Notes: generated by a model from the letters alone, not told the origin. Positions 54,395-63,531 are shown, numbered from the stretch's first letter. The stretch is 64,000 bases of DNA from Streptomyces sp. NBC_01591 (GCF_035918155.1 NZ_CP109327.1:6324001-6388000); one strand, 5' to 3'. Made by a program: numbers and translations.

Positions 54395-55810
54395 ATGGCA
54401 AAGGCACCCGTTCTCACGCCCCAGGCCGAGGACTTTCCCCGCTGGTACCAGGATCTGATCAACAAGGCCGAACTCGCGGACAACGGCCCGGTGCGCGGCA
54501 CCATGGTCATCCGGCCGTACGGATACAGCCTGTGGGAGCGGATGCAGCAGGAGATGGATGCCCGTATCAAAAAGGCGGGCGCCCGGAACGCCTACTTCCC
54601 GCTCTTCATCCCCCAGTCTTACCTGACACGCGAGGCCGAGCACGTCGAGGGCTTCGCGCCGGAGCTCGCCATGGTCACCCACGGCGGCGGGAAAGAGCTC
54701 GAAGAGCCCGTGGTGGTGCGGCCGACCTCCGAAACGATCATCAACGAGTACTTCTCGAAGTGGGTGCAGAGCTACCGGGATCTGCCGCTCCTGATCAACC
54801 AGTGGGCGAACGTCGTGCGCTGGGAGATGCGCCCGCGGGTATTCCTCCGTACGACGGAATTCCTCTGGCAGGAGGGCCACACCGCCCACGCCACCGATGA
54901 GGAGGCCCGGGACTTCGCCGCGTACATCCACCGCGACGTGTACGCGGACTTCATGGTCAATGTGCTGGGCATCGATGTGGTCCTCGGCCGCAAGACCCCG
55001 GCGGAGCGGTTCGCCGGGGCCGTCAACACGCTCACGCTCGAAGCGATGATGCGGGACGGCAAGGCCCTGCAGATGGGTACGAGCCACGAGCTCGGCACCA
55101 ATTTCGCCAAGGCCTTCCACACCAGCTACCTGTCCAGGGAGGGCCGACAGGAGCTGGTCCGGCAGACCTCGTGGGGCTCCTCGACCCGGATGGTCGGCGG
55201 CCTGATCATGGCGCACGGCGACGACCACGGGCTGCGGGTGCCGCCGCGGCTCGCGCCCGTCCAGGCGGTCGTCCTCGCGGTCAAGGAGGACGAGGCCGTG
55301 CTGAGCGCGGTCCGGTCCGTCGGGGAGCGGCTGCGCGCGGCGGGCATCAGGACCGAGGTCGACGACCGCACCGACACCCCGTTCGGCCGCCGCGCGGTCG
55401 ACTGGGAGCTGAAGGGGGTGCCGGTGCGGATCGAGATCGGTCCGCGTGATCTGGTGAACGGCACCGCGATGCTGGCCCGGCGCGTCCCCGGCGGGAAAGA
55501 ACCGGTCGCCGTCGAGGCCCTGCCCGCGTTGCTTCCGGCGGTCCTGGAGGAGGACCAGGCGGCGCTGCTGCGGGAGTCCCGGGCCCGGCGCGAGTCGGCC
55601 ACCAGCGAGGTCGCGACCGTGGAGGAGGCCGTGGAGGCGGCGGTCGCGGGCGGCTGGGCGCGTATCGCCTGGTCGGTCCTCGGCCCGGCGGGGGAGGCCC
55701 GGCTCGCGGAGCACGGCGTGTCCGTACGGTGCCTGGTCGCCGGGGACGGGTCGGTGCCCGATTCGGACGATGCGCCCGGTACTGTCGCCCTGGTGGCACG
55801 CGCCTACTGA
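54395..55810 (+). CDS. proS: Prolyl-tRNA synthetase, archaeal/eukaryotic type
   Basis: Class II synthetase of 471 residues without the editing insertion, the short ProS form found in archaea, eukaryotes and some bacteria (FPRWYQDLINKAELADNGPVRGTMVIRPYGYSLWERMQ). Motif 2 is VRWEMRPRVFLRTTEFLWQEGHTAH, and motif 3 is in RQTSWGSSTRMVGGLIMAHGDDHGLRVPP. The anticodon-binding domain follows. The ATG at 54395 is chosen; the frame is open upstream in a non-homologous stretch. Streptomycetes usually have a bacterial-type ProS with an editing domain elsewhere, so this may be a second enzyme, for example a resistance variant. Confidence 0.93.
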   Translation: MAKAPVLTPQAEDFPRWYQDLINKAELADNGPVRGTMVIRPYGYSLWERMQQEMDARIKKAGARNAYFPLFIPQSYLTREAEHVEGFAPELAMVTHGGGKELEEPVVVRPTSETIINEYFSKWVQSYRDLPLLINQWANVVRWEMRPRVFLRTTEFLWQEGHTAHATDEEARDFAAYIHRDVYADFMVNVLGIDVVLGRKTPAERFAGAVNTLTLEAMMRDGKALQMGTSHELGTNFAKAFHTSYLSREGRQELVRQTSWGSSTRMVGGLIMAHGDDHGLRVPPRLAPVQAVVLAVKEDEAVLSAVRSVGERLRAAGIRTEVDDRTDTPFGRRAVDWELKGVPVRIEIGPRDLVNGTAMLARRVPGGKEPVAVEALPALLPAVLEEDQAALLRESRARRESATSEVATVEEAVEAAVAGGWARIAWSVLGPAGEARLAEHGVSVRCLVAGDGSVPDSDDAPGTVALVARAY

Positions 55811-56039
55811 CGCCCCACCCCGCCGCCACGGGCGTCCGGCGCCCCGCGTACGGTGGCTGCCTACGCGTCCGGGCGTACGCGTCGCTACGTACCACCTTGG
55901 TGTGAGCTGTGAGGCTTCTCCGCAGATCTGCGCACCCGCCCTCGTCGGGACGCATGCAAGGGCAACTGACTGGTACGTGCAAATTATTTGGGATGGCCCG
56001 GAATCGGAACACCGGGGCACTCGTGCTCGTTGTCACGAC

Positions 56040-56633
56040 GTGAGCACGACACCACCTGTACTTGCCGCAGAGCTGGCGCAGGCGTGGGCCGACATTCAGC
56101 GGTACCACCCCGAGCTGCCGGATCTAGCCGCTCCCGAGTCCCTGATCGGAGAGTCCTCGTCCGCCTGCGGCGCCGAACTCTCCTTCGAGCGACTGCTCCA
56201 CGAGGCAGTCCACGGCATCGCCGCCGCGCGAGGCGTCCGCGACACTTCGCGCGCCGGCCGCTACCACAACCGCAGATTCCTCGCGATCGCCGAGGAGCTG
56301 GGCCTCGACCACGCCGAAGAGCCCCACCCCAGCAGCGGCTTCTCGCTGGTCACCCTCAACCCCGAGGCCAAGCGCCGCTACCGCCCGACGATCGAGCGGC
56401 TGCAGCGCGCCCTCAAGGCGCACACGGTCGCCACCGCCGCCGACACCAAGCGTTCCTTCCGCGGGCCGGCCGCCCGGCACGGTTCCTCCGGCGGAGGCGT
56501 CCGCGTCAAGGCCGTCTGCGACTGCGGACGCAATGTGCGGGTCGTCCCGTCGGTGCTGGCGCAGGCGCCGATCGTCTGCGGAGGATGCGGAAAGCCCTTC
56601 CGTATCCCGGAAGCCGCAGTCGCGGTGGGGTGA
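56040..56633 (+). CDS. SprT-like protein with C-terminal zinc ribbon
   Basis: 197 residues. The core has a metalloprotease-type HEAVH (LLHEAVHGIAAARGVRDTSRAGRYHNRRFLAIAEELGL), which resembles SprT-like proteins, and a C-terminal zinc ribbon with two Cys pairs (CDCGRNVR...CGGCGKPFRIPE). In SprT relatives the HExxH motif acts in DNA-protein crosslink repair, but the function here is not established. The GTG at 56040 is the best start. It is immediately upstream of the rpsP operon. Confidence 0.75.
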   Translation: MSTTPPVLAAELAQAWADIQRYHPELPDLAAPESLIGESSSACGAELSFERLLHEAVHGIAAARGVRDTSRAGRYHNRRFLAIAEELGLDHAEEPHPSSGFSLVTLNPEAKRRYRPTIERLQRALKAHTVATAADTKRSFRGPAARHGSSGGGVRVKAVCDCGRNVRVVPSVLAQAPIVCGGCGKPFRIPEAAVAVG

Positions 56634-56790
56634 CCCGGCGGGGTGTGGCACAATGGCTAGCTGTACTCGACAGTCGCATAGGACCCCTCTCTCCTCCGGC
56701 TGACGCGTCCATCGGGCACCCGAGTACCGCAACCCCACGTGGCATCTTCGTTGTGCCCACCCACGTCATAGACCAGGAGACACCACTTCC

Positions 56791-57234
56791 GTGGCAGTCA
56801 AGATCAAGCTGAAGCGTCTGGGCAAGATCCGTTCGCCTCACTACCGCATCGTCGTCGCCGACTCCCGTACCCGCCGTGACGGCCGGGCCATCGAGGAGAT
56901 CGGCCTGTACCACCCGGTGCAGAACCCCTCGCGCATCGAGGTCAACTCGGAGCGTGCGCAGTACTGGCTGTCCGTCGGCGCCCAGCCGACCGAGCCGGTT
57001 CTCGCGATCCTGAAGCTCACCGGCGACTGGCAGGCCCACAAGGGTCTCCCGGCCCCCGCGCCGCTGCTGCAGCCGGAGCCCAAGGCTGACAAGCGCGCCC
57101 TGTTCGAGGCTCTGACCAAGGACGGCGGCGAGGAGTCCAAGGGCGAGGCCATCACGCAGAAGGCGAAGAAGGCCGACAAGAAGGCGGACGAGGCTGCTGA
57201 CGCGGCTGCGCCCGCCGAGTCGACCGAGGCCTGA
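56791..57234 (+). CDS. rpsP: Ribosomal protein bS16
   Basis: Small-subunit protein, 147 residues. [42 protein letters not shown] is the conserved core (about 85 residues). The C-terminal 60 residues are an Ala/Lys/Glu-rich extension typical of actinobacteria. The GTG at 56791 follows AGGAG. First gene of the conserved rpsP-khpA-rimM-trmD-rplS cluster. Confidence 0.97.
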   Translation: MAVKIKLKRLGKIRSPHYRIVVADSRTRRDGRAIEEIGLYHPVQNPSRIEVNSERAQYWLSVGAQPTEPVLAILKLTGDWQAHKGLPAPAPLLQPEPKADKRALFEALTKDGGEESKGEAITQKAKKADKKADEAADAAAPAESTEA

Positions 57235-57236
57235 GC

Positions 57237-57476
57237 ATGCTCGAGGAGGCTCTCGAGCACCTCGTGAAGGGCATCGTCGACAACCCTGACGATGTGCAGG
57301 TCGCCTCGCGCAACCTGCGCCGTGGTCGCGTGCTGGAGGTCCGGGTCCACCCCGATGACCTCGGCAAGGTGATCGGTCGTAACGGCCGCACCGCACGCGC
57401 GCTGCGTACCGTCGTGGGCGCCATCGGCGGCCGTGGCATCCGCGTCGACCTCGTCGATGTGGATCAGGTTCGCTGA
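57237..57476 (+). CDS. khpA: KH-domain RNA-binding protein KhpA
   Basis: 79 residues with a KH domain containing the GxxG-type loop (VIGRNGRTARALRTVVGA). The partner KhpB is not here. It starts 2 bases after the rpsP stop and is cotranscribed. A role in RNA binding or cell-wall control is known for Gram-positive homologues. Confidence 0.95.
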   Translation: MLEEALEHLVKGIVDNPDDVQVASRNLRRGRVLEVRVHPDDLGKVIGRNGRTARALRTVVGAIGGRGIRVDLVDVDQVR

Positions 57477-57493
57477 CAGAGTTGAACACCGGC

Positions 57494-57530
57494 ACGGGCC
57501 GGGGAGGGCCTTGCGCCCACCCCGGCCCGT
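57494..57530 (+). terminator. Hairpin between khpA and rimM
   Basis: 11-bp stem (57494-57504 with 57520-57530), only 25 bases before the rimM GTG. It may attenuate rather than end the rpsP-rplS transcript. Confidence 0.6.
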
Positions 57531-57555
57531 CGTCGTATGACAGGAGAGACACAAG

Positions 57556-58149
57556 GTGCAGTTGGTAGTCGCGCGGATCGGCCGTGCCCATGGCATCAAG
57601 GGCGAGGTCACCGTCGAGGTCCGTACGGACGAGCCGGAGCTGCGGCTCGGACCCGGGGCCGTGCTCGCCACCGAACCGGCAGGTGCCGGACCGCTGACGA
57701 TCGAGACCGGCCGGGTGCACAGCGGACGGCTGCTGCTGCGCTTCGAGGGCGTGCGCGACCGCACGGCTGCCGAGGCCCTGCGCAACACGCTCCTGATCGC
57801 CGAGGTCGACCCGGCGGAACTCCCGGAGGACCCCGAGGAGTTCTACGACCATCAGCTCATGGACCTCGACGTGGTCCTCGCCGACGGCACCGAGATCGGC
57901 CGGATCACCGAGATCACACACCTGCCGTCCCAGGACCTCTTCATCGTCGAGCGGCCGGACGGCAGCGAGGTGATGATCCCCTTCGTCGAGGAGATCGTCA
58001 CCGAGATCGATCTGGCGGAGCAGCGCGCGGTGATCACCCCGCCGCCCGGCCTGATCGACGAGAGCCAGGCCGTGATCGCCTCCGCGCGGGACGAAGAGGA
58101 CGAAGACGGCGACGGGGACGGGGCTCCTGCGGCCGGGAAGGACATCTGA
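57556..58149 (+). CDS. rimM: 16S rRNA processing protein RimM
   Basis: 197-residue 30S maturation factor that binds bS19. An N-terminal RimM domain ([27 protein letters not shown]) is followed by a PRC-barrel ([33 protein letters not shown]). The acidic C-terminus ([11 protein letters not shown]) is a species-specific extension. The GTG at 57556 has GGAGAG upstream. Its stop overlaps the trmD start by one base (TGATG). Confidence 0.96.
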   Translation: MQLVVARIGRAHGIKGEVTVEVRTDEPELRLGPGAVLATEPAGAGPLTIETGRVHSGRLLLRFEGVRDRTAAEALRNTLLIAEVDPAELPEDPEEFYDHQLMDLDVVLADGTEIGRITEITHLPSQDLFIVERPDGSEVMIPFVEEIVTEIDLAEQRAVITPPPGLIDESQAVIASARDEEDEDGDGDGAPAAGKDI

Positions 58150-58970
58150 TGCGCCTCGACGTCGTCACGATCTTCCCGGAGTACCTGGAACCGCTGAACG
58201 TCTCCCTCGTCGGCAAGGCCCGCGCACGCGGCCGCCTCGATGTCCATGTGCACGACCTGCGCGACTGGACGTACGACCGGCACAACACGGTCGACGACAC
58301 CCCGTACGGCGGCGGCCCCGGCATGGTAATGAAGACCGAACCGTGGGGCGAGGCCCTGGACGACGCCCTGGCGGGCGGATACGAGGCCGGGGCGCACTCC
58401 CCGGTGCTCGTGGTGCCCACGCCCAGCGGGCGCCCGTTCACCCAGGAGCTCGCCGTCGAGCTCTCGGAGCGGCCGTGGCTGATCTTCACGCCGGCCCGCT
58501 ACGAGGGCATCGACCGGCGGGTGATCGACGAGTACGCCACCCGGATGCCGGTCGTCGAGGTGTCCATCGGGGACTACGTGCTGGCCGGCGGGGAAGCCGC
58601 GGTGCTGGTGATCACGGAGGCGGTCGCCCGCCTGCTGCCCGGGGTGCTCGGTAACGCCGAATCGCACCGGGACGACTCCTTCGCCCCCGGCGCGATGGCC
58701 AATCTGCTGGAGGGGCCCGTCTACACCAAGCCGCCCGAGTGGCGCGGCAGGGGTATCCCGGACGTGCTGCTCAGCGGCCACCACGGGCGGATCGCCCGCT
58801 GGCGCCGGGACGAGGCGTTCCGTCGTACCGCCCTCAACCGGCCCGATCTGATCGAGCGTTGCGACGCCGAGGGGTTCGACAAGAAGGACCGCGAGATACT
58901 CTCCATCCTCGGCTGGTCACCGGAGCCCGGCGGCCGATTTTGGCGCAGGCCCGAGGCCGTGGAAGAATAG
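58149..58970 (+). CDS. trmD: tRNA (guanine-N1)-methyltransferase TrmD
   Basis: Methylates G37 of tRNAs to prevent frameshifts; 273 residues, trefoil-knot SPOUT enzyme. [28 protein letters not shown] is the N-terminus, DDTPYGGGPGMVMK a substrate loop, and SIGDYVLAGGEAAVLVITEAV the knot. C-terminal helices follow. Coupled to rimM. Confidence 0.97.
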   Translation: MRLDVVTIFPEYLEPLNVSLVGKARARGRLDVHVHDLRDWTYDRHNTVDDTPYGGGPGMVMKTEPWGEALDDALAGGYEAGAHSPVLVVPTPSGRPFTQELAVELSERPWLIFTPARYEGIDRRVIDEYATRMPVVEVSIGDYVLAGGEAAVLVITEAVARLLPGVLGNAESHRDDSFAPGAMANLLEGPVYTKPPEWRGRGIPDVLLSGHHGRIARWRRDEAFRRTALNRPDLIERCDAEGFDKKDREILSILGWSPEPGGRFWRRPEAVEE

Positions 58971-59098
58971 GCCGCTGCTGTACGTCCGGCGTACGCCCCT
59001 GCCACAGGGGGAACGACGTCCGCCCGACGCGATCAGCACCCCCATCTCTCACTATCTCCCGTCGATGACCTGTGGCATCGGCGAAGAAAGCAGACAAC

Positions 59099-59449
59099 AT
59101 GGCTTCCCTGCTCGATGGCGTCAACGCCGCATCGCTGCGTACCGACGTCCCGGCGTTCCGCCCCGGTGACACCGTCAACGTCCACGTCCGAGTGATCGAG
59201 GGCAACCGCTCCCGTATCCAGCAGTTCAAGGGCGTTGTCATCCGTCGCCAGGGTTCGGGCGTCAGCGAGACCTTCACGGTCCGCAAGGTCTCCTTCAGCG
59301 TCGGCGTCGAGCGCACCTTCCCGGTGCACAGCCCGATCTTCGAGAAGATCGAGCTCGTCACCCGCGGTGACGTCCGTCGCGCCAAGCTGTACTACCTCCG
59401 TGAGCTGCGCGGCAAGGCCGCGAAGATCAAGGAGAAGCGCGACAACTGA
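59099..59449 (+). CDS. rplS: Ribosomal protein bL19
   Basis: 116 residues, [35 protein letters not shown]..., the whole conserved protein. The ATG at 59099 matches the usual length; a GTG at 59072 would add nine residues. Last gene of the ribosomal cluster, followed by the signal peptidases. Confidence 0.97.
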   Translation: MASLLDGVNAASLRTDVPAFRPGDTVNVHVRVIEGNRSRIQQFKGVVIRRQGSGVSETFTVRKVSFSVGVERTFPVHSPIFEKIELVTRGDVRRAKLYYLRELRGKAAKIKEKRDN

Positions 59450-59494
59450 GCTGACTCCCAGGTCCACAGGACGGCCGGATAGGCTCTGGCCCCG

Positions 59495-60265
59495 ATGGAC
59501 ACGGAAGCAAAGCCCTCGGAGCGCGACCGCTCCTCCGCACCCGCAACGGCGCCGGAGGAAGGGTCGCGCTCCTCGCGTATCCCGGACCTGCCGACCGCTC
59601 CGGTCTCCTGGCGGCGGACCGCCGCGCTCGGCGCCGTCTGCGCGGTCTTCGTACTGCTCCTGAGCAACTATGTGGTGCAGCCCTTCCTGATTCCCAGCGG
59701 CTCGATGGAGCCCACGCTGCGGGTGGGGGACCGGGTGCTGGTGAACAAGCTGGCCTACCGTTCCGGCTCCGTGCCGCACCGCGGCGACGTGGTGGTCTTC
59801 GACGGCACCGGATCCTTTGTGCAGGAGCCCCCGCAGGAGAATCCCGTCACCGGTCTGATGCACTCGGTGGCCGCTTCCCTGGGCCTGGCGGAGCCCGCCG
59901 AGACCGACTACGTGAAGCGGGTGGTGGGCGTGGGCGGCGACCGGGTGGTCTGCTGCGACAAGCGGGGCCGGATCGAGGTGAACGGTCGGCCGGTCGTCGA
60001 GGACTATCTGTATCCCGGTGACGCGGCCTCCCGGGTCCCCTTCGACATCGTCGTGCCCGACGGCAAGCTGTGGATGATGGGCGACCACCGCAGCAACTCC
60101 CGTGATTCGCGTGACCACCTGGGAGAGCCGGGCGGTGGCATGGTCCCGGTCGACATGGTGATCGGCAGGGTGGACTGGATCGGCTGGCCGCCGAGCCGGC
60201 TGGGCTCGGTGCCGGACAGCGCCGCCTTCGGCTCCGTACGGGCGCCGAGCGGGAGCCATGGGTAA
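59495..60265 (+). CDS. sipW: Type I signal peptidase, SipW-like
   Basis: 256-residue membrane protease that removes signal peptides. The nucleophile Ser is in LIPSGSMEPTL and the catalytic Lys in DYVKRVVGVGGD; the terminal signature is MMGDHRSNSRDSRDHLGE. One N-terminal membrane helix (TAALGAVCAVFVLLLSNYVV, about 42-61) and no clear C-terminal one. First of five tandem paralogues. It overlaps the next gene by 8 bases. Confidence 0.9.
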   Translation: MDTEAKPSERDRSSAPATAPEEGSRSSRIPDLPTAPVSWRRTAALGAVCAVFVLLLSNYVVQPFLIPSGSMEPTLRVGDRVLVNKLAYRSGSVPHRGDVVVFDGTGSFVQEPPQENPVTGLMHSVAASLGLAEPAETDYVKRVVGVGGDRVVCCDKRGRIEVNGRPVVEDYLYPGDAASRVPFDIVVPDGKLWMMGDHRSNSRDSRDHLGEPGGGMVPVDMVIGRVDWIGWPPSRLGSVPDSAAFGSVRAPSGSHG

Positions 60266-61331
60266 GCGCGGTCGCGGGCGGAACGGGTCCGAACCCGGGA
60301 CACCGCCGACCGGCAACGAGCCGGAAGGCGCGCGCTCACTGCCCACCAGGGCGGAGCGGCGGAAGCTGGCCCGGAGGGTCAAGCGGCGGCGACGCGTGTC
60401 GGCCGCGCGGGAGATCCCGCTGCTCATCGTTGTCGCGCTGCTGATCGCGCTCGTGCTCAAGACGTTCCTGGTGCAGGCCTTCGTGATCCCTTCGGGATCG
60501 ATGGAGCAGACCATCCGGATCGGTGACCGGGTGCTCGTGGACAAGCTGACGCCCTGGTTCGGATCGAAACCCCAGCGCGGCGATGTCGTCGTCTTCAAGG
60601 ACCCGGGGCGCTGGCTGAATCAGGAGAACGTCGCCAAGAAGGACCCGCCCGTCGTCGTCAAGCAGGCGAAGGAGGTGCTGACCTTCATCGGGCTGCTGCC
60701 CTCCGACGACGAACAGGATCTGATCAAGCGGGTGATCGCGGTCGGCGGCGACACGGTGAAGTGCTGCGGCAAGGACGGCCGGATCAGCGTCAACGGCGTA
60801 CCGCTCGACGAGTCCTATCTGTATCCCGGTAACCCTCCCTCCCTCATCAAATTCGAGGTAAAGGTTCCGGCGGGCCGGATCTTCGTGATGGGCGACCACC
60901 GGTCCGATTCGGCTGATTCGCGCTATCACCTGGACGAGCCGGAACACGGCACGGTGTCCGAGGACGAGGTCGTGGGACGGGCCGTGGTTATCGCCTGGCC
61001 CTTCGGTCACTGGCGGAAACTGGAGGAGCCGGCGACATTCGGCTCGGTCCCTGACGCGCGCGCCGGGACGGCTCCTGCGTCGGGCCCGTCGAATAGTGTG
61101 TCGTCCCAGGATCTCAACGGAATGATCCCTCTCCCGACCCCTGCGGAACTCCCGCTCGTTATGGGAGTGGTGGGCCTGCACCGGCTAGGGCGCGGGCGGT
61201 GGCACGGAGTAAGGAGTGGATGTGGGGGATTTGGCCGTCGGCGCACGATCCGGACGCGAGGAACCCGAGGACCGGCCGGACCAGTCGGGCAATGCCGGGT
61301 CCGCCGGGACGACGGGCCGCGCGGGGAGTGA
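60258..61331 (+). CDS. sipX: Type I signal peptidase, SipX-like, with overlapping C-terminal extension
   Basis: 357 residues. One N-terminal helix (EIPLLIVVALLIALVLKTFLVQAF, about 52-75) is preceded by a basic stretch (RRKLARRVKRRRR). Catalytic Ser in IPSGSMEQTI, Lys in LIKRVIAVGGD, signature VMGDHRSDSADSRYHLDE. The S. coelicolor SipX is shorter (about 320 residues as I recall). Here the last 37 codons overlap the next sip gene, and the final 60 residues are Gly/Arg-rich and unlike the family. The extension therefore runs into the duplicated leader of the next gene. Start ATG at 60258. Confidence 0.85.
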   Translation: MGKRGRGRNGSEPGTPPTGNEPEGARSLPTRAERRKLARRVKRRRRVSAAREIPLLIVVALLIALVLKTFLVQAFVIPSGSMEQTIRIGDRVLVDKLTPWFGSKPQRGDVVVFKDPGRWLNQENVAKKDPPVVVKQAKEVLTFIGLLPSDDEQDLIKRVIAVGGDTVKCCGKDGRISVNGVPLDESYLYPGNPPSLIKFEVKVPAGRIFVMGDHRSDSADSRYHLDEPEHGTVSEDEVVGRAVVIAWPFGHWRKLEEPATFGSVPDARAGTAPASGPSNSVSSQDLNGMIPLPTPAELPLVMGVVGLHRLGRGRWHGVRSGCGGFGRRRTIRTRGTRGPAGPVGQCRVRRDDGPRGE

Positions 61332-62130
61332 CAGCGACACTCCGGACGGCGGTGGCAAGGCCGTGAAGAAGCCACGCTCCTTCTGGAAGGAGCTGCCTCT
61401 GCTGATCGTCATCGCACTGGTTCTCGCGCTGCTGATCAAGACGTTTCTGGTGCAGGCGTTCTCGATCCCCTCGGACTCGATGCAGAACACGCTCCAGCGG
61501 GGCGACCGGGTGCTGGTCGACAAGCTGACCCCCTGGTTCGGCGCGGAGCCCGAGCGCGGTGAGGTCGTGGTCTTCCACGACCCGGGCGGCTGGCTCGACG
61601 ACACCGAGGAGGTCCACCCGAATGTGGTCCAGAAGTTCCTCAGCTTCATCGGCCTGATGCCGTCCGCCGAGGAGAAGGACCTGATCAAGCGGGTCATCGC
61701 CATCGGCGGCGACACGGTGGAGTGCAGGGAGAACGGCCCTGTCGTGGTCAATGGCAAGGCCTTGGACGAGAAGTCGTTCATCTTCCCGGGCAACACGCCC
61801 TGCAACGACGAGCCGTTCGGCCCGATCAAGGTGCCCGAAGGCAGGATCTGGGTGATGGGCGACCACCGCCAGGACTCCCGCGACTCCCGCTACCACCAGG
61901 AACTGCCGGGCAGCGGCACGGTCTCCAACGACGAGGTCGTCGGCCGGGCCATCGTCGTGGCGTGGCCGATCAACCGCTGGGCGACGCTGCCGGTCCCGGA
62001 GACCTTCGACCAGCCGGGCCTGAACGCCGCGATGGCCATGGCGCCCGGTGCGGTCGGCATCGCCGGAGCTGTCCCGATCGTGCTCTGGCGACGCAGGCGG
62101 GCCCGCCTGGATTCCGCTCGGCAGAAGTGA
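61222..62130 (+). CDS. sipY: Type I signal peptidase, SipY-like, copy 1
   Basis: 302 residues. One N-terminal helix (ELPLLIVIALVLALLIKTFLVQAF) and a second predicted helix near the C-terminus (AMAMAPGAVGIAGAVPIVLW) followed by basic residues, so the protein spans the membrane twice. Catalytic Ser in IPSDSMQNTL and Lys in LIKRVIAIGGD, signature VMGDHRQDSRDSRYHQE. The GTG at 61222 has AAGGAG at the correct distance; a GTG at 61216 is too close to it. Very similar to the next gene. Confidence 0.9.
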   Translation: MGDLAVGARSGREEPEDRPDQSGNAGSAGTTGRAGSDSDTPDGGGKAVKKPRSFWKELPLLIVIALVLALLIKTFLVQAFSIPSDSMQNTLQRGDRVLVDKLTPWFGAEPERGEVVVFHDPGGWLDDTEEVHPNVVQKFLSFIGLMPSAEEKDLIKRVIAIGGDTVECRENGPVVVNGKALDEKSFIFPGNTPCNDEPFGPIKVPEGRIWVMGDHRQDSRDSRYHQELPGSGTVSNDEVVGRAIVVAWPINRWATLPVPETFDQPGLNAAMAMAPGAVGIAGAVPIVLWRRRRARLDSARQK

Positions 62131-62566
62131 CTGATGGTCTGCCATGATCCGTTGAATCGAGCTGACTTGACAGGCTGCCGCGATGACGTTGTGATCAAGG
62201 AAGCGGCAAGGCCGAGTAGACGCGGAGTGCTCGCCGGGTGTTCTTCATAGGATCTTGACGACCGATCAGTACAGCTGCACAGGGGGTACCGGACGGCCCG
62301 GGCCGTCCGGTACGTGATGAAGGATGCCGGTGCCCGTGACGCGGGCACCGGACGGTACGGATGAAACCGCCCTCCGGTCGCTCGGCGAGCACGCCGAGTA
62401 ACCGGAGGGCGGTTGTGTGGTGGGTGGCCCGGGGATGCCGGGCAGCCCGCGCACGGCAGGGCGGTCGGTGGATCAGTGGCCCTCAGGAACTCCCGCTCGT
62501 TGTTCGGGGCAGGGGGCCTTTCGGACAGGGTCCTGGAGCAGGCGGGGCGCAGAGTGAGGACTGGAT
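62131..62566. other. Gene-free spacer with three consecutive hairpins, between sip genes
   Basis: 436 bases. It holds a perfect 28-bp palindrome (62286-62313), a hairpin with 10-bp arms (62327-62351), and a 14-bp stem (62365-62378 with 62401-62414) whose loop has its own small stem. The first 150 bases (62131-62280) are lower in GC and I cannot identify them. The final 80 bases resemble the leader of the previous sip gene (GGAACTCCCGCTCGTT shared). Confidence 0.6.
62365..62414 (+). terminator. Strong hairpin upstream of second sipY copy
   Basis: 14-bp perfect stem ending in TT, third of three hairpins. It would separate the transcript of the first three sip genes from the fourth. Confidence 0.6.
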
Positions 62567-63481
62567 GTGAGTGACGTGGCTGCCGGTGTACGACCTGGAC
62601 ATGGAGAGCCCGCGAAGAGGCCCGACCAGCCCGTTGAGCCTGCGCCCGATCCGGCAGGAGAGACACCGGATCCGGATGTGCCCGCGGAAGAGCGGGCCGC
62701 GGACGAGGACGGCAGGAAGGCGAGGAAGCAGCGTCCCTTCTGGAAGGAGCTGCCTCTGCTGATCGGCATCGCACTGGTGCTGGCGCTGCTGATCAAGACG
62801 TTTCTGGTGCAGGCGTTCTCGATCCCCTCGGACTCGATGCAGAACACGCTCCAGCGGGGCGACCGGGTGCTGGTGGACAAGCTGACGCCGTGGTTCGGCG
62901 GGGAGCCCGACCGCGGTGAGGTGGTCGTGTTCCACGATCCGGACAACTGGCTGGCCGGGGAGCCGACTCCTGAGTCGAACGTGGTGCAGGACTTCCTGAG
63001 TTTCATCGGTCTGATGCCGTCGACCGAGGAGAAGGACCTGATCAAGCGGACGATCGCGGTCGGTGGCGACACCGTGCAGTGCGCGAAGGGCGGTCCGGTC
63101 GAGGTCAACGGGAAGGCGCTCGACGAGCCGTACATCTTCCCGGGCGACACGGCGTGCGACGACAAGCCGTTCGGGCCGTTCAAGGTGCCCGAAGGCAAGA
63201 TCTGGGTGATGGGCGACCACCGGCAGAACTCCTGGGACTCGCGCTATCACACCGAGGACGCGACCAAGGGCTTCGTGCCCGTCGAGGACGTCGTGGGGCG
63301 GGCCGTGGTGGTGGCGTGGCCGATCAACCGCTGGGCGACCCTGCCGGTCCCGGACACCTTCGACCAGCCGGGGATCAGTGTGGCGGCGGGCCTGGCCCCG
63401 GGGGCACTCGGCGTCGCGGGTGCGCTGCCTCTCGTGCTGTGGCGCCGCAGGAGGCTGACCAGCGGGCGTACCGCCGGGTAG
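62567..63481 (+). CDS. Type I signal peptidase, SipY-like, copy 2
   Basis: 304 residues, strongly similar to the gene at 61222 over its whole length (WKELPLLI, LIKTFLVQAFSIPSDSMQNTLQ, LTPWFGGEPDRGEVVVFHDP). Catalytic Ser in IPSDSMQNTL, Lys in LIKRTIAVGGD, signature VMGDHRQNSWDSRYHTE; a C-terminal helix (AAGLAPGALGVAGALPLVLW) is followed by basic residues. The GTG at 62567 has GAGGA upstream. It is a tandem duplicate; S. coelicolor and S. lividans have four sip genes here, so this appears to be the additional one. Confidence 0.88.
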   Translation: MSDVAAGVRPGHGEPAKRPDQPVEPAPDPAGETPDPDVPAEERAADEDGRKARKQRPFWKELPLLIGIALVLALLIKTFLVQAFSIPSDSMQNTLQRGDRVLVDKLTPWFGGEPDRGEVVVFHDPDNWLAGEPTPESNVVQDFLSFIGLMPSTEEKDLIKRTIAVGGDTVQCAKGGPVEVNGKALDEPYIFPGDTACDDKPFGPFKVPEGKIWVMGDHRQNSWDSRYHTEDATKGFVPVEDVVGRAVVVAWPINRWATLPVPDTFDQPGISVAAGLAPGALGVAGALPLVLWRRRRLTSGRTAG

Positions 63482-63531
63482 GGTGCCGACTCGGATCAGC
63501 GATTGTCGATCTCCGAGGTGGGGGCGCTGGG

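Noticed and set aside
62131..62280. A transposase remnant before the second sipY copy
   Set aside because: I tried reading all frames but found no stretch with transposase motifs; left as unidentified DNA.
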